Positions 31,170 through 41,830 of a DNA stretch of 64,000 nt are shown piece by piece. The stretch is taken from NCBI GenBank assembly GCA_028687575.1, contig JAQTZW010000002.1, positions 124,001-188,000 on the forward strand. Reading direction: 5' to 3'. The notes beneath the pieces were generated by a model. That model was not told the origin of the DNA. It searched no databases and was given only the letters and a program-made list of their open reading frames with translations. The first letter of the stretch is position 1, and each line of letters begins with the position of its first letter. The position numbers were made by a program, and so were the translations under genes. Origin of the DNA: Gallionella sp. (GTDB taxonomy: Bacteria; Pseudomonadota; Gammaproteobacteria; Burkholderiales; Gallionellaceae).

Positions 31170-32630
31170 ATGGGACGCACGCTGACGGTCATACATGCAC
31201 TGGGCCTGATACTGGTGGTGTTCAGCATCGCCTACCTGATACCCATCACGACGGCGATGATCTACGGCGATTACGTCATGTTGCTGGATTTCATCGAGGT
31301 CATGAGCGGGACGATACTGGCCGGCGCATTGATGTGGTGGCTGACACGCAAGTTCCGGGGCGAGTTGTCCATCCGTCACGGTTATCTGCTGGTGGCTACG
31401 ATGTGGTCGGTGATGCCCGCATTCGCCGCTATCCCGCTGATGATGATGATCCCCGACCTGTCGTTCACCGATGCCTATTTCGAGACCATGTCCGGCATCA
31501 CCACCACCGGTGCGACCGTGCTGGTCGGACTGGACAACCTGCCGCCTTCCATCAATATCTGGCGACATGAGCTCAACTGGCTGGGTGGTCTGGGTGTAAT
31601 CGTGCTGGCGGTGGCCGTGCTGCCGCTGTTGGGCATCGGTGGCCGACAACTGTTCAAGGCCGAGACGCCCGGCCCGATGAAGGATTCCGCGCTGACGCCG
31701 CGCATCGCCGATACCGCCCGCAATCTGTGGGTGGTCTATCTGGGCATCACGCTCGTTTGCATTCTGCTACTGAAGCTGGCGGGGATGAACTGGCTGGATG
31801 CGGTTTGTCATTCCTTTTCCGCGATGGGGTTGGGCGGCTTTTCCACGCATGATGCCAGTGTCGGTTATTTCAATTCCCCGCTCATCGAATTTATCCTGAT
31901 CGTGTTCATGGTGGCCGCCTCGCTCAACTTCGCGACCCACTTTTTGGCCTTGCGCCAGCGCAAACTGAAAATTTATCTGTCAGATGCGGAAGCCGTGGCG
32001 ACGCTGGGGCTGATCGTCGCCAGTTGTTTCGGCATCGGTGCGTTTTTGTGGTGGAAAGGGACTTATCCGACTTATCTTGAAGCCTTGCGCCATGCCAGTT
32101 TTAACCTGGTCTCAATGGCGACCGATTGCGGATTCGCCAGCCAGGATTTCAACCAGTGGCCGATCTTTGCGCCGATCTGGATGCTGTTTTTGAGTTGCGT
32201 GACGGCCAGTTCGGGTTCTACCGGTGGGGGCATCAAGATGATGCGCACGCTGGTGCTGGTCAAGCAGGCGGGCCGCGAATTCCGCAAGTTGCTGCATCCG
32301 GCGCTGGTGGACCCGATGAAGATCGGCGGCCACGTGGTGCCCAACAGCATTGTGTTTTCGGTGCTGGGTTTCATCTTTTTGTATTTCATGAGTGTGGCGA
32401 TGCTGACCTTTGTCCTGCTGATCAGCGGGCTGGATTTCATCTCTTCGTTCTCTGCGGTAATCGCCTGCATCAACAACGCAGGGCCGGGTTTGGGCGTGGT
32501 CGGCCCGGCCAGCAACTATCAGGGATTGAGCGATTTCCAGACCTGGGTGTGTACGGTGGGCATGCTGGTAGGTCGGCTGGAGATATTCACCGTGCTGATC
32601 CTGTTCACGCCCAGCTTCTGGCGGCGCTGA
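31170..32630 (+). CDS. trkH: TrkH family potassium uptake protein
   Basis: 486 aa; TMSGITTTGATVL, SFSAMGLGGFSTHDASVGYF, SGSTGGGIKMMR, CINNAGPGLG selectivity-filter-like repeats. Confidence 0.95.
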   Translation: MGRTLTVIHALGLILVVFSIAYLIPITTAMIYGDYVMLLDFIEVMSGTILAGALMWWLTRKFRGELSIRHGYLLVATMWSVMPAFAAIPLMMMIPDLSFTDAYFETMSGITTTGATVLVGLDNLPPSINIWRHELNWLGGLGVIVLAVAVLPLLGIGGRQLFKAETPGPMKDSALTPRIADTARNLWVVYLGITLVCILLLKLAGMNWLDAVCHSFSAMGLGGFSTHDASVGYFNSPLIEFILIVFMVAASLNFATHFLALRQRKLKIYLSDAEAVATLGLIVASCFGIGAFLWWKGTYPTYLEALRHASFNLVSMATDCGFASQDFNQWPIFAPIWMLFLSCVTASSGSTGGGIKMMRTLVLVKQAGREFRKLLHPALVDPMKIGGHVVPNSIVFSVLGFIFLYFMSVAMLTFVLLISGLDFISSFSAVIACINNAGPGLGVVGPASNYQGLSDFQTWVCTVGMLVGRLEIFTVLILFTPSFWRR

Positions 32631-32638
32631 TGGGGTGG

Positions 32639-33538
32639 CTAGAAGATGCCGTTGCGCCACGCCCAGCCGCATCCGGCCAGCGCGCCGAACAGGATCACCA
32701 GGTGCGCCAGACTCCAGAGCAGGTAGCGGCGCGCCAGTTTGTCGGGTGTCAGGTTGCTGATCAGGAATAGCTTGCCGTCGTTCGGCAGGCCGATCAGGTG
32801 GGTTTCCGGTTGCGCATTCGCTTCGGCTTGTCTGTGCGCCACCTCGCGTCTGGCGGCCTGTCTGGCCAACATCCATTCATCCTCATCCAGCTGGCCATTG
32901 CCGTCCAGATCGAAGCGGCGATGCAGTTCCGGCATGTCTTTTTTCCATTCGGCCAGCAGCATATTGAGTTCGGAGCGGGAATCGAAAGTCGTGCCGGGGT
33001 GATAACTGCGGAACTCGCCCAGCACATAGATAGTGTCGTACTTGATCAGTTTCCACTCGGTATAGCGGTAGTCGCCTTCGCGCCACTGGTCGCGGTGTTG
33101 GGTGATGATCTCGGCCTGTTCCGGGTCCACCACGCACACACCGCTTTCGTCACGCAGCTGGAATGGCTGGTAGCTTGCCCCTCTGGCTTCGGTGATCCAT
33201 TTGTTTTTCGAGGTACGCCGCTCGATGGTGTAGCGATACCACAGGCAGGGCAAGCCCCGCAGATGGCTGATCAGCGGAAACTCGCCGTAGGGTTCGCCGC
33301 GCCCGCTCAGTTCGACGTAACCCTGTGCGGCGGAGGCTGCTTTCGAGGTGGGAGTGTCGCGGATGGCGCGCAGGCGGCGCAGCGCGGACTGCCAGGCGAA
33401 CACGCTGACCAGCGCCATCAGCGATAGGCAGTACAGCCATACGGTATATGACTGCATGCGCAGGCCGATCAGCATCAGCAGCAATTGCGCGCCGGAGGTG
33501 ATGAGCTGGGTGTAACCGCGCCGCAACGAGGTCAGCAT
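32639..33538 (-). CDS. GIDE (BAM/E3-ligase-like) domain membrane protein with an EF-hand-like motif
   Basis: 299 aa; two terminal TM regions; LRGLPCLWYRYTIERRTSKNKWITEARGASYQPFQLRDESGVCVVDPEQAEI; EF-hand DLDGNGQLDEDEW. Confidence 0.75.
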   Translation of the reverse strand: MLTSLRRGYTQLITSGAQLLLMLIGLRMQSYTVWLYCLSLMALVSVFAWQSALRRLRAIRDTPTSKAASAAQGYVELSGRGEPYGEFPLISHLRGLPCLWYRYTIERRTSKNKWITEARGASYQPFQLRDESGVCVVDPEQAEIITQHRDQWREGDYRYTEWKLIKYDTIYVLGEFRSYHPGTTFDSRSELNMLLAEWKKDMPELHRRFDLDGNGQLDEDEWMLARQAARREVAHRQAEANAQPETHLIGLPNDGKLFLISNLTPDKLARRYLLWSLAHLVILFGALAGCGWAWRNGIF

Positions 33539-33613
33539 GACTGATTCACTCGGGACTTTTGTTGCCGGGCAGCTTCATCCCGGATGTTGCCAGGGATGCC
33601 GGGTCCATCATGG

Positions 33614-34180
33614 TCAGCCGAACAGCGATTTCACGTCCACATCGCTTTTTTCGTTGCCGGAGAATTCCAGCAGCGGGCGGGCCTCGTAGTGGAACAGGTT
33701 GGCGATCAGTACGGCGGGGAACTGCTCGATGCCGACGTTAAAGATGTTGACCGATTCGTTATACAGCTCACGGCGGTCGGCGATGGCGTTCTCAAGCCCG
33801 GTGATGCGGTTCTGCAATTGCATGAAGTGCTCGTTGCTTTTCAGTTCCGGATAGGCTTCGGCGACTGCGAACAGGCCGCCCAGCCCGGCGCGCATCATGC
33901 CTTCGGCCTGTCCCAGCGCACCGATGTCCTGCTGCTCGCGCGCTGTCTGCACCCGGGAACGCGCCTCGATCACCTTTTGCAGGGTGGACTGCTCGAACGC
34001 CTTGTATTGCTTGCAAACCTCAATCAGCTTGGGCAATTCGTCGTGGCGCTGCTTGAGCAGCACGTCTATGTTCGCCCAGGCTTTGCCTACGGCATGGCGG
34101 ATATTGACCAGATGGTTGTACAGGCCGATGCCGTAAATCAGCACTATCACAAAGAAACCCAGAAAAAGCAGGGAAGTCAT
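33614..34180 (-). CDS. lemA: LemA family protein
   Basis: YNHLVNIRHAVGKAWANIDVLLKQRHDELPKLIEVCKQYKAFEQSTLQKVIEAR; YNESVNIFNVGIEQFPAVLIANLFHYEARPLLEF. Confidence 0.95.
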   Translation of the reverse strand: MTSLLFLGFFVIVLIYGIGLYNHLVNIRHAVGKAWANIDVLLKQRHDELPKLIEVCKQYKAFEQSTLQKVIEARSRVQTAREQQDIGALGQAEGMMRAGLGGLFAVAEAYPELKSNEHFMQLQNRITGLENAIADRRELYNESVNIFNVGIEQFPAVLIANLFHYEARPLLEFSGNEKSDVDVKSLFG

Positions 34181-34215
34181 GATTCCTCCTTGGTTGGAAT
34201 GTCGCCGGGCGACGA

Positions 34216-34896
34216 TTATTGCAATTCTATCGTGCCGTTGATCTCTACCGTCAAGCGGCTTTCGCCCCCGGTGAATTCGGGCGCGGGGATCGCGCTTGCC
34301 ATCAGCGCGTCGCTGCGCATCATCTGCACCGGAATGCCCGGCGCGCCGTGGGTGTTGATGGTGAAACGCACAATCTTGTAGCCGCTCATGCCGAGTGCGC
34401 GGCGCACCGCTTCGGCGCGTTGCCCAAAGGCTTTGATGGCTTCGGTGATCAGCCCGTTCTCGGTCAGCGCGCGGCTGTCGGGGGCGACGGTGAACTGCAC
34501 GCCGGCCAGTTGCAGCGTGGCCTGCAGTTTCATGATCAGTTCGCCGGCGGCCTTGAAATCGCGGCTTTCCAGCCGTATCTGGCCCTGCCCGCGCCAGCCG
34601 GTGATCTGATTGTTCTTGCCGTATACCGGATAGGTGCGCTGGTTGCCGCTGCTGGTCTTGACGCTGGCGTAGCTGCCGGCGACCTTGAGCGCCTCATTCA
34701 GCGCACCGTTGAGCAACCGCGCCACTTCGGCGGGCTGTTTGTCCTGCACGTCCGCGTTCAGCGTGGCGACCAGCAGGTCGTTGGCGGTTTCGCGCGCTGC
34801 CTCGACCTGAAATTCCACGCGGTTGTAGGGATTGCTCTCGGCGTGAGCCGGAAGCATGGATGCCAGCAAAGCCAGCAGCAGGACGATGCGCAACAT
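34216..34896 (-). CDS. SIMPL (DUF541) domain exported protein
   Basis: Signal peptide MLRIVLLLALLASMLPAHA; GNQRTYPVYGKNNQITGWRGQGQIRLESRDF. Confidence 0.8.
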   Translation of the reverse strand: MLRIVLLLALLASMLPAHAESNPYNRVEFQVEAARETANDLLVATLNADVQDKQPAEVARLLNGALNEALKVAGSYASVKTSSGNQRTYPVYGKNNQITGWRGQGQIRLESRDFKAAGELIMKLQATLQLAGVQFTVAPDSRALTENGLITEAIKAFGQRAEAVRRALGMSGYKIVRFTINTHGAPGIPVQMMRSDALMASAIPAPEFTGGESRLTVEINGTIELQ

Positions 34897-34968
34897 GTAA
34901 GCCTCCCGATAAAGTCTGGCGCACATGCTAACCCGAAGCGGCGCTGCGTTGATAGCCCGGCGGGTTAG

Positions 34969-35097
34969 GGAGACGCTGATTTATTCCGTTCGTGGTGAGC
35001 CTGTCGAACCATGAGCGGAATAAATCATGTTAAATCGTACAGTTAAAATGCCCTTCGACAAGCTCAGGGCGAACGGAGTAAATAAATCAGCGTCTCC
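34969..35097. mobile_element. MITE-like element, about 129 bp, with inverted terminal repeats
   Basis: Ends GGAGACGCTGATTTATT / AATAAATCAGCGTCTCC (17 bp perfect IR), extended by an imperfect inverted CCGTTCG...GAGC(C/T)TGTCGAA block. Confidence 0.8.
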
Positions 35098-35853
35098 TTA
35101 GAAGGTCAGCGTGTTGTTGCTGCAGGTCTTGGCCTGGGTCAGCCGGGTCACGGTCGGTAGCAGGTTGAGGCCGGTTTCTTCTTTCAGTGCCACGGCACGC
35201 GCCTTCAGGTCGTCCAGATGGATTTCGACCGGATCGCCCTCGGCGGCGAAAGCGATGGTGTTGCCGCTCTCGCAGGAGGGGAACAGCAGCGCGCGTTCGC
35301 CGAACACTGCGCGGATGTAGCGGAAGCCGCCCAGCGCGTTCTTGCACACGCCAATCAGGTTGACCGCCAGGATGCCCTGGTCGGACAAGCGGCTGCGGCA
35401 GGCTTGATAGAACGGGGTAGTGTTCAGTTCGCCGGGGTGGGCATGTTCGTTGAAACCGTCTACCAGGATCAGGTCGAATTTTTTGTCTGTGCCCAGCATG
35501 AAGTCCGCGCCGCAACCGATCACCAGATGGATGCGGCGGTCATCGTCGGGCAGCTTGAAGTACTGCTGCGCGACGGCGACCACGGCGGGCTCGATCTCGA
35601 CCACGGTCAGGTGCGAGTCGGGACGATGGCGGTACAGAAACTTGGTCAGCGAGGCCGCACCCAGGCCGATCAGCAGGATCTTGCGCGGCCAGCGCGGCTC
35701 GTCGTGCAGCAGCAGCGAGGCCATCATCTCGCGGGTGTATTCCAGTTCCAGGTTCCACGGACGGGCGATGCGCATCGCGCCCTGCACCCAGCTTGAGCCG
35801 AAGTGCAGATAACGCACCCCGGAGGTTTCGGAGATGTCTATGGGTGTACTCAT
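35098..35853 (-). CDS. Spermidine synthase-like methyltransferase fold protein
   Basis: ILLIGLGAASLTKFLYRHRPDSHLTVVEIEPAVVAVAQQYF; FDLILVDGFNEHAHPGELNTTPFYQACRSRL. Confidence 0.82.
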   Translation of the reverse strand: MSTPIDISETSGVRYLHFGSSWVQGAMRIARPWNLELEYTREMMASLLLHDEPRWPRKILLIGLGAASLTKFLYRHRPDSHLTVVEIEPAVVAVAQQYFKLPDDDRRIHLVIGCGADFMLGTDKKFDLILVDGFNEHAHPGELNTTPFYQACRSRLSDQGILAVNLIGVCKNALGGFRYIRAVFGERALLFPSCESGNTIAFAAEGDPVEIHLDDLKARAVALKEETGLNLLPTVTRLTQAKTCSNNTLTF

Positions 35854-35860
35854 GTTTCAG

Positions 35861-36790
35861 TCATTCGTTATCGGGTTGTTCCAGAAGTGCAGAGAGGGCG
35901 ACGCTGCGCGATTTCATCGCGGTCCATTGGTTCAGTAGCTCGCGTGCCTGATTGATCAATTCGGTTGCGGTCATGCCGACGGTGATGTGTTGTTTGGCCA
36001 GTTCGTCCCCGGCTGCGCCATGCAGGTAGACTGCCAGCAGCATCGCATCCTCAATTTTTAATCCCTGTCCGATGAATGAGGCGACCATGCCGGTCAGCAC
36101 ATCACCCATGCCGGGGCCGCTCATGCCGGGATTGCCGGTGTGGTTCATGAATAACGTGCCGTCTTTGGTGGCGCACAGCGTGTTGGCACCTTTGAGCACC
36201 ACTGGACAGGCATAGGTCTTGGCCAGTTGTGTTGCTGCGCCCGGACGGTTAGCCTGAACTTCTGCCGTACTGCAATTCAGCAGGCGGGCGGCCTCGCCGG
36301 GGTGTGGGGTGAGCAGGGTCGGATGCTTGCGCATTGCAAGTCGCCTCCGCAGCCCGAAGTAATGCGCGATCAGGTTCAACGCGCCGGCATCCAGCACTAA
36401 TGGTGCCGGGTGCTGTATCGCCTCCAGTAGCGTGTGCTGGGCGGTGGGGTCGTCGGCCATACCGCAGCCTACGGCCAGTACGGAAATGTTGGGTATGTGC
36501 AGCGCGTCCGGCGCGGTATGCAGCATCAGTTCAGGCTGCGCACTATCCACGGCAAGGGGGACGTCCGAGAGTAGTCCAACATAAACCAGACCTGATCCCA
36601 TTTTGAGAGCGGCGCGCCCTGTCAGCAGTGCGGCACCGACCATGCCGGATGATCCGCCAATGATGGCGACGGTGCCGAACATGCCTTTGTGGCTGTCCGA
36701 CGGTCGTGTAGTCAACAGTTCGGCAATATGATGCTGGCTGATACTGGTAATCTCTGGTTCCATTAAACGGGCTGAGAAGGAATGTGACAT
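35861..36790 (-). CDS. nnrD: ADP/ATP-dependent NAD(P)H-hydrate dehydratase
   Basis: KGMFGTVAIIGGSSGMVGAALLTGRAALKMGSGLVYVG; LTPHPGEAARLL; GNPGMSGPGMGDVLTGMVASFIGQG. Start MSHSFSARLMEPE or the internal MEPE. Confidence 0.92.
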   Translation of the reverse strand: MSHSFSARLMEPEITSISQHHIAELLTTRPSDSHKGMFGTVAIIGGSSGMVGAALLTGRAALKMGSGLVYVGLLSDVPLAVDSAQPELMLHTAPDALHIPNISVLAVGCGMADDPTAQHTLLEAIQHPAPLVLDAGALNLIAHYFGLRRRLAMRKHPTLLTPHPGEAARLLNCSTAEVQANRPGAATQLAKTYACPVVLKGANTLCATKDGTLFMNHTGNPGMSGPGMGDVLTGMVASFIGQGLKIEDAMLLAVYLHGAAGDELAKQHITVGMTATELINQARELLNQWTAMKSRSVALSALLEQPDNE

Positions 36791-36836
36791 CGCATAGTAT
36801 AATCTCCTCCCGATTTTTATTCCCATCTTCACTGTC

Positions 36837-39800
36837 ATGTTTAAAATTTCTGTCGGCAGTTCAGCCTTGTCCGCGTTTCGCCTGGAAAAACTTCGTCTCG
36901 CCCTGCAGGATTCCGCGCCCGGTGTGACGGTCATCGCGACGCGTCACTGCTATTTCACGGCTTTGCGAGGCGCGAAATTGGAGGCGGCGCAAGCTGTGCT
37001 GCTTGATAAGGTGCTGGGATTGGATAGCATGGCCGGCGAACCCGCCGAGGCATCGCGGGCGCTGCGTGTGCTGGTGGTGCCGCGTCTGGGCACGCTCTCG
37101 CCCTGGTCTACCAAGGCTACCGACATCGCGCAGCATTGCGGACTTTCAGGCGTACAACGCATTGAGCGCGGCGTGATCTATTATTTGCTGGGCAGTGAAG
37201 GAAAACAGCTTGGGCAGGCCGAGTTGGCGGCGGCACTGCAGTTGCTGCATGATCGCATGACGGAATCGGTGCTGGACGGACTCGAAGGCGCGGCGGAGCA
37301 GGTGTTCCGTCATGGCGAGCCGCAGCCGCTGGCGACGGTGGATATCCTGTCGGGCGGTGCTGCCGCACTGGAAGCAGCCAACCGCGAGATGGGGCTGGCG
37401 CTGTCAGCCGACGAGATCGAATATCTGGTCGAGAATTTCGGCAAACTCAAGCGCAATCCGACCGATGTCGAGCTGATGATGTTTGCGCAGGCCAATTCCG
37501 AGCATTGCCGCCACAAGATATTCAACGCCGACTGGGTGATAGACGGCGTGGCGCAGGACATGTCGCTGTTCGGCATGATACGCAACACCCACAAGCTCAG
37601 TCCTGCGGGTACGGTAGTCGCCTATTCCGACAATTCCTCGGTGATCGAGGGCGCGACCATCGAGCGTTTCTACCCGCGCGCCGACGGCAGCTATGCGTTC
37701 AGCAGCGAGTTGACGCACACCCTAATGAAGGTCGAAACCCACAACCACCCGACTGCGATTGCCCCGTTCGCCGGCGCTGCCACCGGCTCCGGCGGCGAGA
37801 TCCGCGACGAGGGTGCGACCGGTACCGGCTCCAAACCCAAGGCGGGCCTGGCCGGGTTCTCGGTCTCCAATTTGAACATTCCGGGGTTTATGCAACCGTG
37901 GGAAGTCTATGAGAAGGGGGCAGGGGAGAAGGGGGAAGAGGGAAGGGAGAAGGGTAACGCCGCTTCGCCCTTCAGCGCCGAAGGCGCGGACCCTTCCCCC
38001 TTCCACCCTTCCCAGACTTACGGCAAACCGGGTCGCATCGTCACGCCGTTGCAGATCATGCTGGACGGTCCACTGGGCAGCGCGGCGTTCAACAATGAGT
38101 TTGGTCGTCCCAACCTGACCGGCTATTTCCGCACCTTCGAGGAACAGGTAGGCGGCGAGATGCGCGGCTACCACAAGCCCATCATGCTGGCGGGCGGACT
38201 GGGCAACATTGCCGCGATCCACACCCACAAGCACGACTTGCCGGTCGGCGCGCTGGTGGTGCATCTGGGCGGCCCGGGCATGCTGATCGGGCTGGGCGGC
38301 GGCGCTGCATCCTCGATGGACACCGGCAGCAACGCCGAGAATCTGGACTTCGACTCGGTGCAGCGCGGCAACCCGGAGATGCAGCGCCGCGCGCAGGAAG
38401 TAATAGATCGCTGCTGGCAACTGGGCGGTGCGAACCCCATCCTGTCCATTCACGACGTCGGCGCGGGCGGCATGTCCAACGCGCTGCCGGAGTTGGTGCA
38501 TGGCGGCGGGCGCGGTGCCGAGTTCCAGTTGCGCAAGATCCCGTTGGACGAGACCGGCATGTCGCCCAAACAGATATGGTGTAACGAGTCACAGGAACGC
38601 TATGTGCTGGCCATCGCGCCCGAGCGTCTGGAGCAGTTCCGCGAATTCTGCGAGCGCGAGCGCTGCCCGTTCGCGGTGGTCGGCGTGGCGACCGAAGACG
38701 ATCAGTTGACCGTGCGTGACACGGAGTTCGACAACGACCCGGTGGACATGCCGCTGTCGGTGCTGCTGGGCAAGCCGCCCAAGATGACGCGCAACGTGGT
38801 GCGTGAAACGCCGCACCTGCAAGCCTTCGATACCAGTGGGCTGGAATTGCGGGCTTCCATCGAGCGCGTGCTGCGCCTGCCTGCCGTGGCGAACAAGACC
38901 TTTCTGATTTCAATTGGCGACCGCACCGTTGGCGGCATGACCGCGCGCGACCAGATGGTAGGCCCCTGGCAAGTGCCGGTGGCCGACGTGGCGGTGACGC
39001 TGATGGGCTACAACACCCATCTGGGCGAGGCGTACGCGCTGGGCGAACGCACTCCGCTGGCGCTGCTGAACGCGCCGGCTTCGGGGCGCATGGCGGTGGG
39101 TGAGGCACTCACCAACATCGCGGCGGCGCGCATCGCCAAGATCGGCGACATCAAGCTGTCGGCCAACTGGATGGCGGCCGCCGGACACCACGGCGAGGAT
39201 GCCGCGCTGTTCGACACCGTGCGCGCGGTCGGCATGGAGCTTTGCCCGCAACTGGGCATCGGCATCCCGGTCGGCAAGGATTCGATGAGCATGAAGACCA
39301 CCTGGAAGGACGGGGCGGACGACAAGGCCGTGACTGCGCCGCTGTCGCTGATCGTGACCGCGTTCGCTCCCGTCACGGATGCGCGCGATACGCTCACCCC
39401 GCAACTGGCCGCCGATCCGGACAGCACGCTGCTGCTGATAGACCTGGGTCACGGCATGAACCGCATGGGCGGCTCGGCGCTGGCGCAGGTCTACAAACAG
39501 GTGGGCGATGTCGCGCCCGACGTGGATTCCGCCGCTGCGCTAAAGGCCTTCTTCAACCTGATTCAGACCCTCAATGCCGACGGCCTGTTGCTGGCCTATC
39601 ACGACCGTTCCGACGGCGGCGTGCTGGCTGCGCTGTGCGAGATGTCGTTCGCCTCGCACATCGGCCTGAATGTGTGTCTCGACGAGATGCATGGCGATAC
39701 GCTGCGCATCCTGTTCAACGAAGAACTTGGCGCACTGGTGCAGGTGAACAATCGCGATTTGGCGCATGTGCTCGAACTGGCTCATGGTGCCGGCCTGAAA

Positions 39801-40826
39801 CACGTACACAAGATCGCTACGCTCAATCAGACTGGTCGTATCGAAATCAGCCGTGGCGGCGAGAGCCTGTACTCCGAAAGCGGCGCGAGCCTGCATCGCA
39901 TCTGGTCGGAGACCACTTACCAGATGCAGAAACTGCGCGACAACCCGGCCTGTGCGCAATCCGAATTCGACCGTCTGCTGGATGTCGCCGACCCCGGCCT
40001 GAACGTCAAGCTGAGCTACGACCCGAACGAGAACCTCGCCCCAGCGTTGCTGCGCAGCCGTCCGCGCATGGCCATCCTGCGTGAACAGGGCGTCAACGGC
40101 CACGTCGAGATGGCCGCCGCGTTCGACCGCGCCGGCTTCCATGCGGTGGACGTACACATGAGCGACATCATCAGCGGTCGCGTCAAACTGGCGGACTTCA
40201 AGGGCGTGGTCGCCTGCGGCGGCTTCTCCTACGGCGACGTGCTGGGTGCGGGCGAGGGCTGGGCCAAGTCCATCCTGTTCAACCCGCGTGCGCGCGACGA
40301 GTTCGAAGCCTTCTTCAACCGTCACGACACCTTCGCGCTGGGCGTGTGCAACGGCTGCCAGATGATGAGCAATCTGCACGAGATTATCCCGGGTGCTGCG
40401 GACTGGGCGCACTTCAGTCGCAACCAATCCGAACAGTTCGAAGCCCGCTTCGTGATGGTGGAAGTGCAGCAATCGCCGTCCATCTTCTTCGACGGCATGG
40501 CGGGCAGCCGCATGCCCATCGTGGTCGCCCACGGCGAAGGCTATGCCGATTTCGGCAACGCCGCCAAACTCGCCGCCGCCCAGCCGCTGGTCAGCCTGCG
40601 CTACGTGGACAACTACGGCAAAGCCACCGAGACCTATCCGCTCAACCCCAACGGCAGTCCGCAGGGCATCACCGGCCTGACCACCCCGGACGGGCGTTTC
40701 TCCATCATGATGCCGCACCCCGAACGCGTGTTCCGCGCCGTGCAGCACTCCTGGTATCCGCGTGAGTGGAAAGAGAACGGCGCCTGGCTCAGGATGTTCC
40801 AGAACGCAAGGAAATGGGTGGGGTAA
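36837..40826 (+). CDS. purL: Phosphoribosylformylglycinamidine synthase, with palindromic in-frame insertion
   Basis: 1329 aa; canonical PurL motifs ([42 protein letters not shown]); atypical insert [35 protein letters not shown]. Confidence 0.97.
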   Translation: MFKISVGSSALSAFRLEKLRLALQDSAPGVTVIATRHCYFTALRGAKLEAAQAVLLDKVLGLDSMAGEPAEASRALRVLVVPRLGTLSPWSTKATDIAQHCGLSGVQRIERGVIYYLLGSEGKQLGQAELAAALQLLHDRMTESVLDGLEGAAEQVFRHGEPQPLATVDILSGGAAALEAANREMGLALSADEIEYLVENFGKLKRNPTDVELMMFAQANSEHCRHKIFNADWVIDGVAQDMSLFGMIRNTHKLSPAGTVVAYSDNSSVIEGATIERFYPRADGSYAFSSELTHTLMKVETHNHPTAIAPFAGAATGSGGEIRDEGATGTGSKPKAGLAGFSVSNLNIPGFMQPWEVYEKGAGEKGEEGREKGNAASPFSAEGADPSPFHPSQTYGKPGRIVTPLQIMLDGPLGSAAFNNEFGRPNLTGYFRTFEEQVGGEMRGYHKPIMLAGGLGNIAAIHTHKHDLPVGALVVHLGGPGMLIGLGGGAASSMDTGSNAENLDFDSVQRGNPEMQRRAQEVIDRCWQLGGANPILSIHDVGAGGMSNALPELVHGGGRGAEFQLRKIPLDETGMSPKQIWCNESQERYVLAIAPERLEQFREFCERERCPFAVVGVATEDDQLTVRDTEFDNDPVDMPLSVLLGKPPKMTRNVVRETPHLQAFDTSGLELRASIERVLRLPAVANKTFLISIGDRTVGGMTARDQMVGPWQVPVADVAVTLMGYNTHLGEAYALGERTPLALLNAPASGRMAVGEALTNIAAARIAKIGDIKLSANWMAAAGHHGEDAALFDTVRAVGMELCPQLGIGIPVGKDSMSMKTTWKDGADDKAVTAPLSLIVTAFAPVTDARDTLTPQLAADPDSTLLLIDLGHGMNRMGGSALAQVYKQVGDVAPDVDSAAALKAFFNLIQTLNADGLLLAYHDRSDGGVLAALCEMSFASHIGLNVCLDEMHGDTLRILFNEELGALVQVNNRDLAHVLELAHGAGLKHVHKIATLNQTGRIEISRGGESLYSESGASLHRIWSETTYQMQKLRDNPACAQSEFDRLLDVADPGLNVKLSYDPNENLAPALLRSRPRMAILREQGVNGHVEMAAAFDRAGFHAVDVHMSDIISGRVKLADFKGVVACGGFSYGDVLGAGEGWAKSILFNPRARDEFEAFFNRHDTFALGVCNGCQMMSNLHEIIPGAADWAHFSRNQSEQFEARFVMVEVQQSPSIFFDGMAGSRMPIVVAHGEGYADFGNAAKLAAAQPLVSLRYVDNYGKATETYPLNPNGSPQGITGLTTPDGRFSIMMPHPERVFRAVQHSWYPREWKENGAWLRMFQNARKWVG
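37911..38013. repeat. Palindromic low-complexity element inserted in frame in purL
   Basis: Purine-rich 5' arm (gagaagggggcaggggagaagggggaagagggaagggagaagggt) and pyrimidine-rich 3' arm (acccttcccccttccacccttccc) around a GC hairpin core. Confidence 0.8.
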
Positions 40827-40843
40827 ACCCTGAGCGCTTGAAC

Positions 40844-40873
40844 GAAAAGGCGGCCAAACGGTCGCCTTTTTTG
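40844..40873 (+). terminator. Intrinsic terminator after purL
   Basis: aaaaggcggccaaacggtcgccttttttgtc. Confidence 0.85.
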
Positions 40874-40910
40874 TCTTTAACCTGGCCGGTGGGCCTTAAT
40901 AAAAATTGTC

Positions 40911-41588
40911 ATGCTCCCCTTTAAATTGCTTGATACCACATGCTGGAATGAGACGATCCTGAAGCTTTATCAGCGCGGTGAGGAGTTTTCCATACGCGTG
41001 GACAAGGCGGGTGAACTGATGAACAGCCGCGCCCACCATTCGGAAGAGGTGCTGGCGCAGACCGCTTGTGAAAGGCTGGCGGGGCGCGATGCGCCTCATT
41101 TGTTGGTGGGCGGGTTGGGCATGGGCTTTACCCTGGCTGCGGTCCTCGCCCATAGCAAGGCGAATGCACGCGTGACGGTGTCCGAGCTGATTCCGGCTGT
41201 GGTGCGATGGAATCGCGACTATATGGGGGCACTGGCAAATTTTCCGTTAAATGACGCGCGCGTTCAGGTGCAGGAATTGGATGTGGCGCGGGTGATGCTT
41301 GAAAATCGGGGCAGCTTCGATGCGATTATGCTGGATGTGGACAACGGGCCGAGTTCGTTCACCCATGACAACAACGATGCGCTATACAGTTTACGCGGCT
41401 TAGCTCGTGCGCGGGATGCGTTAAAACCGGGAGGTGTGTTGACAGTCTGGTCGGCCAGCACCGATGCTGCGTTTACGCAACGCATGAAAAAAGCGGGTTT
41501 TGAAGTGTCAGAACAGCGCGTCGGTTCGCATCACGCGCGTCGCGGCAATCGGCACAATATCTGGATCGGAATTAAGTCTGGAAGTTGA
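40911..41588 (+). CDS. Spermine/spermidine synthase-like methyltransferase
   Basis: LLVGGLGMGFTLAAVLAHSKANARVTVSELIPAVVRWNRDYMG; DAIMLDVDNGPSSFTHDNNDALYSLRGL. Confidence 0.8.
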   Translation: MLPFKLLDTTCWNETILKLYQRGEEFSIRVDKAGELMNSRAHHSEEVLAQTACERLAGRDAPHLLVGGLGMGFTLAAVLAHSKANARVTVSELIPAVVRWNRDYMGALANFPLNDARVQVQELDVARVMLENRGSFDAIMLDVDNGPSSFTHDNNDALYSLRGLARARDALKPGGVLTVWSASTDAAFTQRMKKAGFEVSEQRVGSHHARRGNRHNIWIGIKSGS

Positions 41589-41589
41589 G

Positions 41590-41830
41590 TTAACTGGGTT
41601 CAAACCTTTTGGGGAATAACGACTCAGAATAAATTGGCGTCTCCCTAGCTATGAAATCGGGGTCTGTTTTATCTATCCTTTCTATCATTCCCGACATCAG
41701 TTCAAAAGCTTTTTCCTTTTCCCCCATTTCAATCAATGTTCGAGATAGTCTCTTGATCGAATTGAGTGTGTCGGGATGAGTTTCTCCCAGTATCTGATTT
41801 CGCACAGCCAGCGTTTTTTCCTGCAATGCA
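41590..41830 (-). pseudogene. C-terminal fragment of a TPR (TPR_12/kinesin-light-chain-like) protein
   Basis: [57 protein letters not shown]; 5' part lost at the purL-repeat junction. The rest of the 312-aa ORF is antisense purL. Confidence 0.75.

Noticed and set aside
39540-40748. 402-aa minus-strand ORF, and its near-duplicate in 41590-42528
   Set aside because: Both are antisense to purL; the apparent protein family is only the purL DNA duplication read backwards. Only the last ~80 aa of 41590-42528 are real TPR sequence.
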